From: Haliea sp. E1-2-M8
Lineage (GTDB): Bacteria; Pseudomonadota; Gammaproteobacteria; Pseudomonadales; Halieaceae
Reading direction: 5' to 3'
DNA length: 39,720 bases
Assembly: GCF_030649675.1 (NCBI RefSeq)
Contig: NZ_JAUTDR010000029.1
Span: 1 to 39,720 of the forward strand
This document shows, piece after piece, positions 1 to 9,100 of this stretch. The position numbers and the translations under genes were made by a program. The notes under the pieces were generated by a model that was given only the letters and a program-made list of their open reading frames with translations, ran no database searches and was not told the origin of the DNA. Positions within the stretch are counted from its first letter, which is position 1. Each line of letters opens with the position of its first letter.

Positions 1-36
1 AGCTGCGGATCATGAAATAGCCGCGAAACATTTTGC

Positions 37-711
37 ATGAATGACCGGGCAACTATGTTGACAGACACCGCATTGAAGCCGGCAAGCCTCAGCTTCGAGG
101 AGGCAGCCGCGATGCCGGTGGCGGCGATCACTGCCCTGCAGGCACTGCGCGACAAGGCCCGGCTACAGCCTGGTCAGCACGTGCTGATCAACGGCGCTTC
201 CGGCGGCGTCGGCAGCTATGCAGTGCAACTCGCCAAGGCGATGGGCGCGACGGTCACCGCGGTATGTAGCGGCCGCAACGCGGAACTGGTGCGCACCCTC
301 GGTGCCGACCACGTGATTGACTACACGCAGGAAGACTACACTGAAGGTGACACCCGCTACCATGCGATCATCGACATGGTCGGCAACCACCCGCTGTCGG
401 CCATGCTTGAGGTAACCGAGCCCGACGGGGTCCTGGTGCTGGTGGGTTCCATGGAGATCAACCCCTGGTGGGGTCCGCTGGCTCGACCGCTGCACGCAAT
501 TCTCCGCTCGCCCTTCGTATCGCAGCGATTGGAACCGATGCTGGCGAGCGTCACTGCCGACGACCTGGCCGAGTTAAGCCGCTACGCCGAGGCCGGCCAG
601 CTCACTTCCGCTATCGACCGCCGGTTTCCGCTGGCTGAAGTGGCCGACGCCATTCGCTATCAGGAACAGGGGCGCACGCGCGGCAAGGTGGTTATTAATG
701 TGCTGCCGTAG
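37..711 (+). CDS. Zinc-type/quinone oxidoreductase-like MDR protein, lacking the N-terminal domain
   Basis: This is the Rossmann and C-terminal part of a medium-chain dehydrogenase/reductase (NAD(P)-dependent alcohol dehydrogenase or quinone reductase type). The nucleotide-binding glycine motif is INGASGGVGSYAVQLAK near residue 50, followed by SLGADHVIDYT-like sequence (LGADHVIDY) and the usual C-terminal RTRGKVVINV. Family members are about 310-340 residues; this one is 224 and lacks the whole GroES-like catalytic domain that normally precedes the ALKPASLSFEEAA segment. An in-frame TGA at 13-15 shows that the missing part does not lie immediately upstream in this frame. It is therefore probably a truncated, non-catalytic remnant, though the fold that binds NADPH is complete. 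It converges on the MscS gene. Confidence 0.8.
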   Translation: MNDRATMLTDTALKPASLSFEEAAAMPVAAITALQALRDKARLQPGQHVLINGASGGVGSYAVQLAKAMGATVTAVCSGRNAELVRTLGADHVIDYTQEDYTEGDTRYHAIIDMVGNHPLSAMLEVTEPDGVLVLVGSMEINPWWGPLARPLHAILRSPFVSQRLEPMLASVTADDLAELSRYAEAGQLTSAIDRRFPLAEVADAIRYQEQGRTRGKVVINVLP

Positions 712-731
712 TGGCCACTATCGGCTTTACA

Positions 732-2075
732 TCAATCCGCAACGCCGGAATTTTCTCCGGGGTTTTTTCCCCCTGATCCGGAACGGGTGGGAGCAGGATG
801 CATATAAACCTCCCGATGTGGATAGGGGATTTTGATTCCGTTCTCCTTGAACGCATCCCACAGGAACAGCATGACTTGCCCCTGAACATTGCTGACGCCT
901 TTTTCGGCGTCTGTAATCCAAAAGCGAAGGACAAAATCGAGCGAGCTATCGCCAAACTCCATGAGCAGGCACAAGGGCTCCGGGGTTGCCACCACACGCG
1001 GCGGGCGTTTGGCAGCTGCGACCGCGACCTCGATGACCTCATGGGGATCGGAATCATAGTGCACTCCGAACTCCACCTGGATACGGATCAGGCGATTGCC
1101 GTGCGACCAGTTAATAACCCTTTGGGTAATGAAATCCTCGTTGGGAATCAGAAAGGATTTATTACTACGCGTAATAATCTCCGTATAGCGCGCCCCCATA
1201 TGCTCGACCGAGCCAAAGGTCGCGCTCTCTTCCAGCTCGATCACATCCCCGGGCTTGATCGATTTATCCATCAGCAGCAAAAGGCCGCTAAACAGGTTGG
1301 AGATAACCTTCTGCAGACCAAAACCAATGCCCAGGCCTACCGCACCGGAAAAGACAGCAAAGACGGATAAATCAATACCGGCGCTCGTCACCCCAATCAG
1401 CAGGGCAAAGGTTACAAGGACAATGCGGACTATCTTCGCAAACAGTACCTGTGAAGAGCGGGTAAGGCTCTTGCTTTTTAGAACTCGGCGCTCGGCAAAA
1501 GTGGAAATAAAAGTTGCCAGGTAAAGCAACACAACAAGGGATAAAATACTTTTGATCACTGCCAGGGCGGAAACATGAAAACTGCCCATGCTGAACGCCA
1601 CCGTATCAAGTGCAACTGCAGCCTCATCCAGAATGCCAAAGATGCTGAGTGCTGCGATCGATAACATCGTAAGCGCAAAGAAATCACGCGCCACAACATT
1701 GGAGATAAACTGCATTGCAATACGAATGGCCATAAAGGCCAGCAGTAGTTTCATTACTCCGGTGGCCAATGAGACACGCAACAACAGGTATTCGGAAGAA
1801 GCGAATAAGGTGATGAAGAACAACGCGCCCAGCATCACCAGGGGTACGACAAGACTTTGCAAATTGTTAAGGGCGAGTTTCACCCGGACAGGCATGTCGG
1901 ACCTATCAATCGAACCGCTTAAACGGTCGCGTACGGCACTGTAAACGAGCATGCCGAAAGCAAGGGCGAACATGATCATGATCGCCTGGTAGAAAGTGCT
2001 GGGCGCCCAGACTTCCTCCGCAAACCAATTCAGGATGCGGCTGGCCAACTGCTGTAATTTCGGATTTTCAAACAT
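732..2075 (-). CDS. MscS-family small-conductance mechanosensitive channel
   Basis: Inner-membrane channel that opens under membrane tension and releases solutes during hypo-osmotic shock. Several hydrophobic helices occupy the first 230 residues. The pore-lining helix has the family signature rich in Ala/Gly (FSGAVGLGIGFGLQK), followed by the beta domain (LSGLLLLMDKSIKPGDVIEL-like; GDVIEL visible) and the conserved FLIPNEDFITQRVINWSH segment and alpha/beta C-terminal domain. The ATG at 2075 gives 447 residues; a TTG at 2144, preceded by GGCGGAG, would add 23 residues and has the better ribosome-binding site. The C-terminal tail is Gly/Ser/Lys rich and is encoded over a terminator for the opposite gene. 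It stands alone and has no obvious operon partner. Confidence 0.9.
   Translation of the reverse strand: MFENPKLQQLASRILNWFAEEVWAPSTFYQAIMIMFALAFGMLVYSAVRDRLSGSIDRSDMPVRVKLALNNLQSLVVPLVMLGALFFITLFASSEYLLLRVSLATGVMKLLLAFMAIRIAMQFISNVVARDFFALTMLSIAALSIFGILDEAAVALDTVAFSMGSFHVSALAVIKSILSLVVLLYLATFISTFAERRVLKSKSLTRSSQVLFAKIVRIVLVTFALLIGVTSAGIDLSVFAVFSGAVGLGIGFGLQKVISNLFSGLLLLMDKSIKPGDVIELEESATFGSVEHMGARYTEIITRSNKSFLIPNEDFITQRVINWSHGNRLIRIQVEFGVHYDSDPHEVIEVAVAAAKRPPRVVATPEPLCLLMEFGDSSLDFVLRFWITDAEKGVSNVQGQVMLFLWDAFKENGIKIPYPHREVYMHPAPTRSGSGGKNPGENSGVAD
745..768 (+). terminator. Rho-independent terminator-like hairpin inside the 3' end of mscS
   Basis: CCGGA (745-749) pairs with TCCGG (756-760) around a six-base loop and is followed by GG and six Ts (763-768). 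On the plus strand this is a short classical terminator for the dehydrogenase remnant. The same bases encode the glycine-rich C-terminus of the convergent MscS gene. Confidence 0.45.
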
Positions 2076-2196
2076 TACGTCACAGGTTAAATGATGGCCG
2101 GGGCGATGGGAATCCCGGTTTGCCTGATTTATCCAGCTTACCAATGAGCTCCGCCAGGCCGGTCGACAGCGCTCTTCGGCCCGACCTTCGGAAGTT

Positions 2197-4218
2197 TCAG
2201 ACGAGATCGCGCGCTATGCGCTCGTCCCAGTTTTGGCTGAAAATCCGTTTGTCACCCTCATAGGCATCCAGGGCGGCGACAATGTGGAAGTGTGTCGGAG
2301 TGGAAGTGACTACCGTTCGTGTCTCGATATGGATCTGCCAGTCGCCGCGGCCCAGGCTGCGCTTGCGTAGTGTCTCGCCGCGCACGGTGTTCACGTCGTC
2401 GGCTACGCTGCTGTACCACTCCCGGGCACTCTGGCTTACTTCCAGGCCGATATCTTCCAGCACGTAGGTGCCCGCATCGTCGATCACCTCGAGCAGCGCA
2501 GTGTCCTCGGCTAGATCCATGTGCACCAGCCAATTGCGTCGTGGCGCCTGCACCGTTCGCATGGCTGGAGGTGGCGTGCCCCTGGGTTCGCCAAATGGTC
2601 GTAGCGTCTGGTCTTCCGCCCGGGGTGGACGCACCGGCACCAGGATGCCGGATTCAGCGTTGTAGAGCGTGATCTGCACGGGTTCGGGCGACGGCCAGGC
2701 CAGCGGCCAGTAGGATGTGGATACCGACAGGCGCAGTCGATGTCCGCGTGGAAACCGATGCGCCACGTCGTTGAGCGTGACGCGTACGCAATAGCGTTTA
2801 CCCGGTTCCAGGGGCTCTGGCTCGGCGCTGCCCACGCGATGCGTGAGGTTCAGCAGGCCGTAGGTAACCCGCGTCACTTTGTCATCGGGCTGCACGTCTG
2901 AAAGTCGCAGGGCCAGCAGGGCGACGGGTTTGTCGGCAGACACCGTGAGCTCGGCGACCACCGGGCCCATGATTTCCACGTCTTCGTACAGTGGAGACGT
3001 CTGAAACACCAGCGCACCGCCGTCCTCGCGGCGCTGGTCGTGGGCCAGGTCCGGCCCGGCGGCATAAGAGCACCACTTGCCGGCAAACAATCCCACCGTG
3101 AGCGGCGATTGCAGCTTGAGCTCATGAGCCGGCACTTTGGTCCCCTCCGGCACCAGATGGTGATGAGAAAGCGCATAGCGGCGTGGTTCGATGGTCGGCG
3201 ACGGCCAGGCGGGCTCGGCGACCCAGCGACCGGGACGTTCTACGTAGCTGGTAGTCGGCGGTACGCTGTCCTGCATCCACACTCGCAGTGCGGGCTCTGC
3301 CATGATGCCGGTGTCGATGTCCTTGAGCCAGTAATCCCACCAGCGGAGAGCCTCGCCGAGAAAATCGATGGCCGGACCCGGCTGGGCGATGTGCGGATAA
3401 GCGTGGCTCCAGGGGCCGATCAGCCCTTTGCAGGGACCAGGGAGGTTCGCCAACAGGCGGAACACGGCATTGGAATAACCGTCAGCCCACCCACTGATCG
3501 CATACACCGGACAGCGCACAGCATCGAAGTCCTCGCAGATGGAACCATGCTTCCAGTAAGCATCACGGCGCTGATGATGCAGCCATTGCGCCAGCCACAG
3601 CCCGCTGCCTTCGAGACGCGCGAGCCACATGTCGCGCCAGCGCTCCCCGACCAGCGCCGGGTCCGGGGGCAGCGCGTTGTAGTCGAACATGACAGAGGAC
3701 CAGGAGAGGTTGTCCCCCAGCATGCAGCCGCCCATGTGGTGCACGTCATCGGCGTAGCGGTCGTCGGTGGAGCACAGGCTGATCACGGCCTTCAGTGCGG
3801 GCGGCCGCATGGCGGCGATTTGCAGGCCGTTGAAACCGCCCCAGGAGATGCCCATCATGCCCACGTTGCCGTCGCACCAGGGTTGCTCGACGAGCCAGCG
3901 GATCACTTCGCAGCCGTCGTCGAGTTCCTGGGGGAGATACTCGTCAGTGAGCACCCCATCGGATTCGCCGCTGCCGCGCAGATCTACCCGCACACAGGCA
4001 TAGCCGTGGCCGGCCATGAAAGGATGGCTGATAGTATCCCGGCCGGCGGTGCCGAAGCGTTTACGGTATGGAATGTATTCGATGATCCCCGGGACCGGCG
4101 TGGAGCGGGCGTTTTCCGGCATCCAGATCCGCGCCGCCAGACGGGCCCCGTCCGCCATCGGGATCCAGATATTCTCGAGCTCCTCGACTGCGAACGGTAG
4201 TTCGGTAACGGTCTTCAC
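2197..4218 (-). CDS. CocE/NonD family hydrolase (X-Pro dipeptidyl-peptidase S15 type)
   Basis: Alpha/beta hydrolase of the CocE/NonD family, which cleaves esters or amides including acylated and peptide substrates. The catalytic Ser is S125 in GISWGGF. The acid and base are probably in ISGWADGYSN and LIGPWSHAYPH. A PepX_C jelly-roll domain fills the C-terminal third (for example HRFPRGHRLRLSVSTSYWPL). At 673 residues it is full length. The start is GTG, placed so that GTGA overlaps the TGA of the upstream ATP-grasp gene by four bases, which implies translational coupling. No signal peptide is visible, so it should act in the cytoplasm. The substrate cannot be read from the sequence; the coupling suggests that it processes the product or substrate of the ligase. 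Confidence 0.88.
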   Translation of the reverse strand: MKTVTELPFAVEELENIWIPMADGARLAARIWMPENARSTPVPGIIEYIPYRKRFGTAGRDTISHPFMAGHGYACVRVDLRGSGESDGVLTDEYLPQELDDGCEVIRWLVEQPWCDGNVGMMGISWGGFNGLQIAAMRPPALKAVISLCSTDDRYADDVHHMGGCMLGDNLSWSSVMFDYNALPPDPALVGERWRDMWLARLEGSGLWLAQWLHHQRRDAYWKHGSICEDFDAVRCPVYAISGWADGYSNAVFRLLANLPGPCKGLIGPWSHAYPHIAQPGPAIDFLGEALRWWDYWLKDIDTGIMAEPALRVWMQDSVPPTTSYVERPGRWVAEPAWPSPTIEPRRYALSHHHLVPEGTKVPAHELKLQSPLTVGLFAGKWCSYAAGPDLAHDQRREDGGALVFQTSPLYEDVEIMGPVVAELTVSADKPVALLALRLSDVQPDDKVTRVTYGLLNLTHRVGSAEPEPLEPGKRYCVRVTLNDVAHRFPRGHRLRLSVSTSYWPLAWPSPEPVQITLYNAESGILVPVRPPRAEDQTLRPFGEPRGTPPPAMRTVQAPRRNWLVHMDLAEDTALLEVIDDAGTYVLEDIGLEVSQSAREWYSSVADDVNTVRGETLRKRSLGRGDWQIHIETRTVVTSTPTHFHIVAALDAYEGDKRIFSQNWDERIARDLV

Positions 4219-5516
4219 GCGGCGTCCGGCCGGGGTTCCACATCGAAAGTCAGCAGCTCCAGGCAGGTATTGTACTTTTCCAGGAGCTGCTTCTGGCTGT
4301 CGGCCCCCAGGAAGATCTCGGCCAGCTCGAAGCTGTAGCTGTCCTGGTAGGGCAGGTGTTTGAGGGCAGTGCCCTCCGTGGCCAGTGGATGGATCCGGGC
4401 CTCGGGGAACCGTTCCTGAACCCGGGCGATCTCAACCGCCGTCGGCATGCCACGGACGATACCATCCTCGTGTACGCGGACCATGAACTTGCCGGCAACC
4501 CTGAAATCACCCTGACGGTGGGGAAACTCCGGACGTTGACCGAGCGCCAGGTCGACCATGACCTCCTGGTGAGAAGCGCCGTCCACCAGGCGGAACAACG
4601 GGCAGTGGGACTTCGAGATTCTGGCGTTGATCTCCAGCAGGCGGATGTCCCCGGTGCGGTGGTTCCAGTAGAACTCCATGTTGAACGGCGCGTTGTCATA
4701 GCCGATATGGGTCATCACCCGGGCGGCCGCTTCGATCATGCTGCTCTGCGTGCGCCTGGGTAGCCGGGAGGGATACTGATAACGCGCGAAGCTGGATCGA
4801 TGCTTGCCGGAACGGATGGAGTCGACGACACCGTAGACCGCAACCTCCCCCCGGTGCACATAGCCCTCCAGCGTGCACTGCTGGCCGGTGGAGATCATGG
4901 CCTCGGCGATGCACCAGTGGCCGCCGATGCCGGCGAGGACGGCCGGCACCGTCAAGTGCCGAAGATATTGATCGAACGGGACGCCGAACAGGGCGATGCC
5001 GTCGCGAATCCTCTGTATGTGGCGGCGCAGCTCGTCCGCATTGTGGATTTTGAAGCCGAGATAAGAGGAGTGCGCCTTGATTGGCTTGATCCAGAACGGG
5101 TAGTCGAGCGTGATGGCAGTGACAGAAGCGTCGTCGAACGGATCCACGGCGCAAAACTCCGGAACCAGCGCCGGCACCACGCTCTGCTGCTCGAGTCGCG
5201 ACCAGTATTTGTGCTCGCATCGGGCCACCGCCTCGTTGGACGGTCCGGGCAGACCGCGCTCGTTGCGCAGCACCGGCGCCAACGAGCTCGACGGGAAGTC
5301 CCAGAAGGTGGCGATGGCATCGATGGTCCCCGAGAAATCGTCGAGCTCAACTCTGGCCTGGCGCAGAAGCGCGTCAAAGTCGATTCGGCCCTCCCGGGGC
5401 CGAACTACGGCATCATAGCCCAGGAGGTCGATGAAGCTGCACTCGCCTGCCTGACGAATCGACTCCAGCTCACGCCGGTTGAAGTCGTCGAGGCCAACGA
5501 TGAAGATGTTCTGCAT
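4215..5516 (-). CDS. ATP-grasp family ligase
   Basis: ATP-grasp enzymes join a carboxylate to an amine or thiol through an acyl-phosphate. Visible features are the lid/lysine segment FWIKPIKAHSSYLGFKI, a glycine-containing region, and the metal-binding end of the domain, FNMEFYWNHRTGDIRLLEIN, with the paired Glu and Asn that ligate Mg. An N-terminal pre-ATP-grasp region (MQNIFIVGLDDFNRREL) resembles the Rossmann-like first subdomain. ATG at 5516 is chosen because GGGAGG lies six bases upstream; a start at 5570 would have none. It gives 433 residues. It is the first gene of a two-gene unit with the CocE/NonD hydrolase. Its specific substrate is unknown; an amino-acid or short-peptide ligase is the most natural guess. 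Confidence 0.78.
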   Translation of the reverse strand: MQNIFIVGLDDFNRRELESIRQAGECSFIDLLGYDAVVRPREGRIDFDALLRQARVELDDFSGTIDAIATFWDFPSSSLAPVLRNERGLPGPSNEAVARCEHKYWSRLEQQSVVPALVPEFCAVDPFDDASVTAITLDYPFWIKPIKAHSSYLGFKIHNADELRRHIQRIRDGIALFGVPFDQYLRHLTVPAVLAGIGGHWCIAEAMISTGQQCTLEGYVHRGEVAVYGVVDSIRSGKHRSSFARYQYPSRLPRRTQSSMIEAAARVMTHIGYDNAPFNMEFYWNHRTGDIRLLEINARISKSHCPLFRLVDGASHQEVMVDLALGQRPEFPHRQGDFRVAGKFMVRVHEDGIVRGMPTAVEIARVQERFPEARIHPLATEGTALKHLPYQDSYSFELAEIFLGADSQKQLLEKYNTCLELLTFDVEPRPDAA

Positions 5517-5615
5517 GATGCCTCCCGTGATACCGCGCAGTGTCTGCAGTGCAGCAGAATACAGATCCAAGGCAATGTCCGGGCAACGGTGCCGGTTGCC
5601 GGTTTACCCACGGCT

Positions 5616-6017
5616 TTAGCGGCGGATTGCCTCATCCACCGCCTCATCCACTTGCGCCATGGCGTCTTCTATGGCGCGGCGAATGCAGACAGGAGTGCTC
5701 GGCTCGCCAAAAGGATACTCATTGGCCAGTTCCTCACATATCCGCCTGGCAGCTTCGGCGATACGCTGCTCCAGCTTTCTCACATCGACGGTGCGGCTCA
5801 GGTCCAGGTCCTCCAGGTTAACCGCTTCATCCCTCTCGACCGTAAGTACCTGTGTGGCGCCAACGCGCTCCTCCCGTTCCCTGGTGATGCGCGGCGCCAC
5901 CACCAGGATCTCCTCTATTACCCGCTTGTCCTCGGCCAGGGCGGACGCGGCGGGAACCAGTGTCGCGGTGGGGAAAGTGGCGGCCAGCACAATTGCTACC
6001 AAAATATTTTTCTTCAT
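5616..6017 (-). CDS. UrcA family protein
   Basis: A small exported protein of 133 residues. The signal peptide is clear: MKKNILVAIVLAATFPTATL, followed by an Ala-rich cleavage region ending near ALAED. The body carries the UrcA pattern: a DLDLSRTVDVRKLEQRI segment, then AARRIC and a second Cys (PVCIRRAI), spaced as in the family where the two cysteines are thought to form a disulfide, and an Ala-rich helix at the end. GGGAGAAG precedes the ATG. UrcA proteins are found in Proteobacteria and their function is not known. It is separated from the ATP-grasp gene by 100 bases and may be transcribed separately. Confidence 0.75.
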   Translation of the reverse strand: MKKNILVAIVLAATFPTATLVPAASALAEDKRVIEEILVVAPRITREREERVGATQVLTVERDEAVNLEDLDLSRTVDVRKLEQRIAEAARRICEELANEYPFGEPSTPVCIRRAIEDAMAQVDEAVDEAIRR

Positions 6018-6102
6018 GATGACTTCTCCCGGCTTATTGCTCGATTACGATTCTGGATTTCTGTTCGCTCACCCCCCAAGCATAGTCGCCAGGGCCACTC
6101 TT

Positions 6103-9100
6103 TCAAATATGGCCAGGATCTTCCAATACCTTGCGCACTTTCGCAGCCAGCTCCTGGCGACGATAGGGCTTGCTCAGTAAATCAATCCCTGGATCCAGTC
6201 GGCCATGATGAATGATGGCATCCTCGTTGTAGCCTGAAGTGAACAGAACCTTTAACCGCGGATTCAACACAGACGCAGCCTCTGCCAGCTGGCGACCGTT
6301 CATACCGCCGGACATCACCACATCGGTAAACAGCAGGTCGATACCTGTTGCGGAAGCAAGGATGTCGATAGCCTCCTGGCCGGAGCGCGCTATTGAGACT
6401 TGATAACCCAACCCTGCCAGGAGGGTGATGACATGGTTGCGAACAAGGTGGTCGTCTTCAACGACCAATATGTGTTCTTGTCCTCCCTGGGTCATTGATT
6501 GCGTGACCGACGGGTAGACCTCGCCCTCATCCGCTACAGCCCTGGGGAAATAGAGCTTGATCGTAGTTCCCTCCCCCTGTTCGGAAAAGACTTGTAGGTG
6601 CCCGCCCGACTGTTTGACAAAGCCATAAACCATGCTCAAACCGAGACCACTACCTTTCCCCGGAGGCTTGGTAGTAAAAAACGGTTCGAACGCCCGGGTC
6701 GAAACTTTTTCTGTCATGCCAAGACCCGTGTCTGAAACCGAAAGAAGTACATAGTGCCCCGGAACCAGTTCGTGATGGCTTGTCACAGATCTACCGTCAA
6801 CAGCAATATTGACGGCTTCAAGAGTAAGGCGTCCTCCATCGGGCATCGCATCGCGCGAATTAATCACCAGGTTAAGCAACGCCGTCTCCAGTTGCCCTGG
6901 ATCGATCTCTGCAGCCCACAGTTCGGCCGAGTGATTCAGTTGAAAATCAATATCCGCACTTAACGTCCGGCGCAGCAATGTCTCCATCCCCGCCATGAGA
7001 CTGTCGACATTGATGCGCCGAGGTTCAAGCGCCTGACGTCGGGCGAATGCCAGCAGGCGATTGGTCAGCTCCGCACCTCGCTGGGCGGCGCTGACAGTCA
7101 TCTCGGCGAGAAGCCGGAGTTGTTCCTGATCCGTGAGTTGCTCTTGCAGCAGTTCGGCATTGCCCAGAATTACGGTAAGGAGATTATTGAAGTCGTGCGC
7201 AACACCACCCGTGAGCTGGCCGACGGCCTCCAGTTTCTGGGCCTGTCGCAGCTGGCCAGCGACTTTACGCGATTCCGTGATATCACGCATGCTGCCCACC
7301 ATACGTACGGCCGTGCCAAAAAGGTCGCGAATCACGAAGCCGCGGTCGATGACGGTCAGCGCTTTGCCATTGGCGTGCAGAAACCGGTATTCTTGCTGCC
7401 AAATGGTGTCTTGACCTTCAATGACAGCATGAATGCTGGACAAGACCGCGCTGCTGTCTTCCGCCTGAATACGGTTACTCCAGGACTCCCCGCCCGGTTC
7501 AATTTCGCTACGAAGGTAGCCGAACTGCTCTTCCAGACCTTCACTCCACCATAGTGTGTCCTTGACCAGATCCCAGTCCCAGATTACGTCATTGGCAGCC
7601 TTGGCCACCAGCCTGAAACGCTCGTCGCTGACGAGAGCGGCCTGCTCCATTAGCTTGCGCTGTGTGATATCACGCTCCACAGCAACGAAATGGCGAGTAG
7701 TGCCCTGCTCATCGGTTAACGGGATAATGTCCACTTCAAGCCACAGTTCGTCACCTGATTTGCTGTAGTTGATCAACTCGGCACGTACGCCTTCACCATT
7801 CTCCAGCGCAGATCGAATACGTGCGAGCTCTGAGCGCTGCGTGCCTGGCCCCTGGAATATACGCGGCGTCTTGCCAACGACTTCCCCTGGTGTGAATCCC
7901 GTGATCCTGGTTAGTGCATCGTTCGCATACACAATTTTTGGACCGTATGGCTCATCAATGGATTCCGCTTCAGTAATGAGCAGGATGTCATTCTGGTGTG
8001 ATACCGCAGACTCCAATAGACGTAGTTGCTCATCCCGTTTCCGCCTCGAAGTGACATCGCGAAAATAGAGTGCCAAACCTTCAGGTACAGGGTAAGCATC
8101 TACCTCAATCCACATATCAAGTGGCGCGAAAAACTCCGTGAAATGCACGCTTTGGCGCCTGGATACTGCAGACTCATAGTGCACCATGAAGGGTGCGCTG
8201 GCTGTCTCCTCAAAGACATCCGATATATGCCTGTTTTCGGCTTCTACAGAGGCTTTTTGTAATAGTCGCTCTGTCTGGGGATTCAAGTAGGTGATCTCAA
8301 ATTCCCTGTTCAACATCAATACTGCGTCACTTGTCTGTTCCAGCGTCTGGCGCAATTGCCGCGACAACTGCTCTGACTGCTCCCGGACTTCCACAAGATC
8401 AGTGATATCCTGAAATGCACCTCGAACAGCAATGATAGCGCCAGCGTCATCATATTCCGGCTGCCCGATGGCTCTCACCCATACGCGTCTGCCTTTTGCT
8501 GTTATTATCTGGGAAACTTCGTCGTAAGGTTCGCCCTCCTCAACGCACGCCGTGAACAGAGCGCCTATACGATCACGATGTTCAACAGAGTAGAAATTGA
8601 TCCCCTCACTCACGGGAATCGGATTGTTCTGCTCCACTTCATGAATAGCTGCGGTTTCGTCAGACCACTCCAACATTCCACTCGCAAAGTCGGCCCGCCA
8701 GCCTCCCAGATGCGCATACTGTCCCGCAATCTTTTCAAGATTGGTTGCGGCTACCAGACGACTTGCAGATTCCAGTTCGGCTGTGATGTCCTGCACCACT
8801 CCGGTAAGAATTCGATTACCGTCAACGAAAGTGAGCTCACCTATGCCGCGAACATAAATGATCTCGCCACTCGGCCGAAAAATCCGATGCCCGAAGGTAA
8901 AATGCGAAGACGGTTTCTCTACATAATTCTGAATGTTTACCAGAATATCAGATCGATCATCCGGATGAACGACCGACAGGTACCCCTCCAGACTATTTTC
9001 GAGTTTGGACAGGTCGACCCCGTACAAAGTAATGAGATTCTCAGACCCTTCCAGGCACCCCGTATCGATATTCAGCTTCCAGATACCCAGGCCCGCAAGC

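Noticed and set aside
3040-4200. Long open frame on the plus strand antisense to the CocE/NonD gene
   Set aside because: No recognisable motifs and fully overlapped by a well-supported gene; high-GC codon structure of the true gene opens the opposite frame.
4800-6215. 471-codon plus-strand frame
   Set aside because: It runs antisense across the ATP-grasp and UrcA genes, both well supported; its translation shows no family signature.
7680-8050. LOV photosensory domain in the hybrid kinase
   Set aside because: The GKTPRIFQGPGT segment has Pro at the position of the photoactive Cys, so flavin adduct chemistry is not expected.
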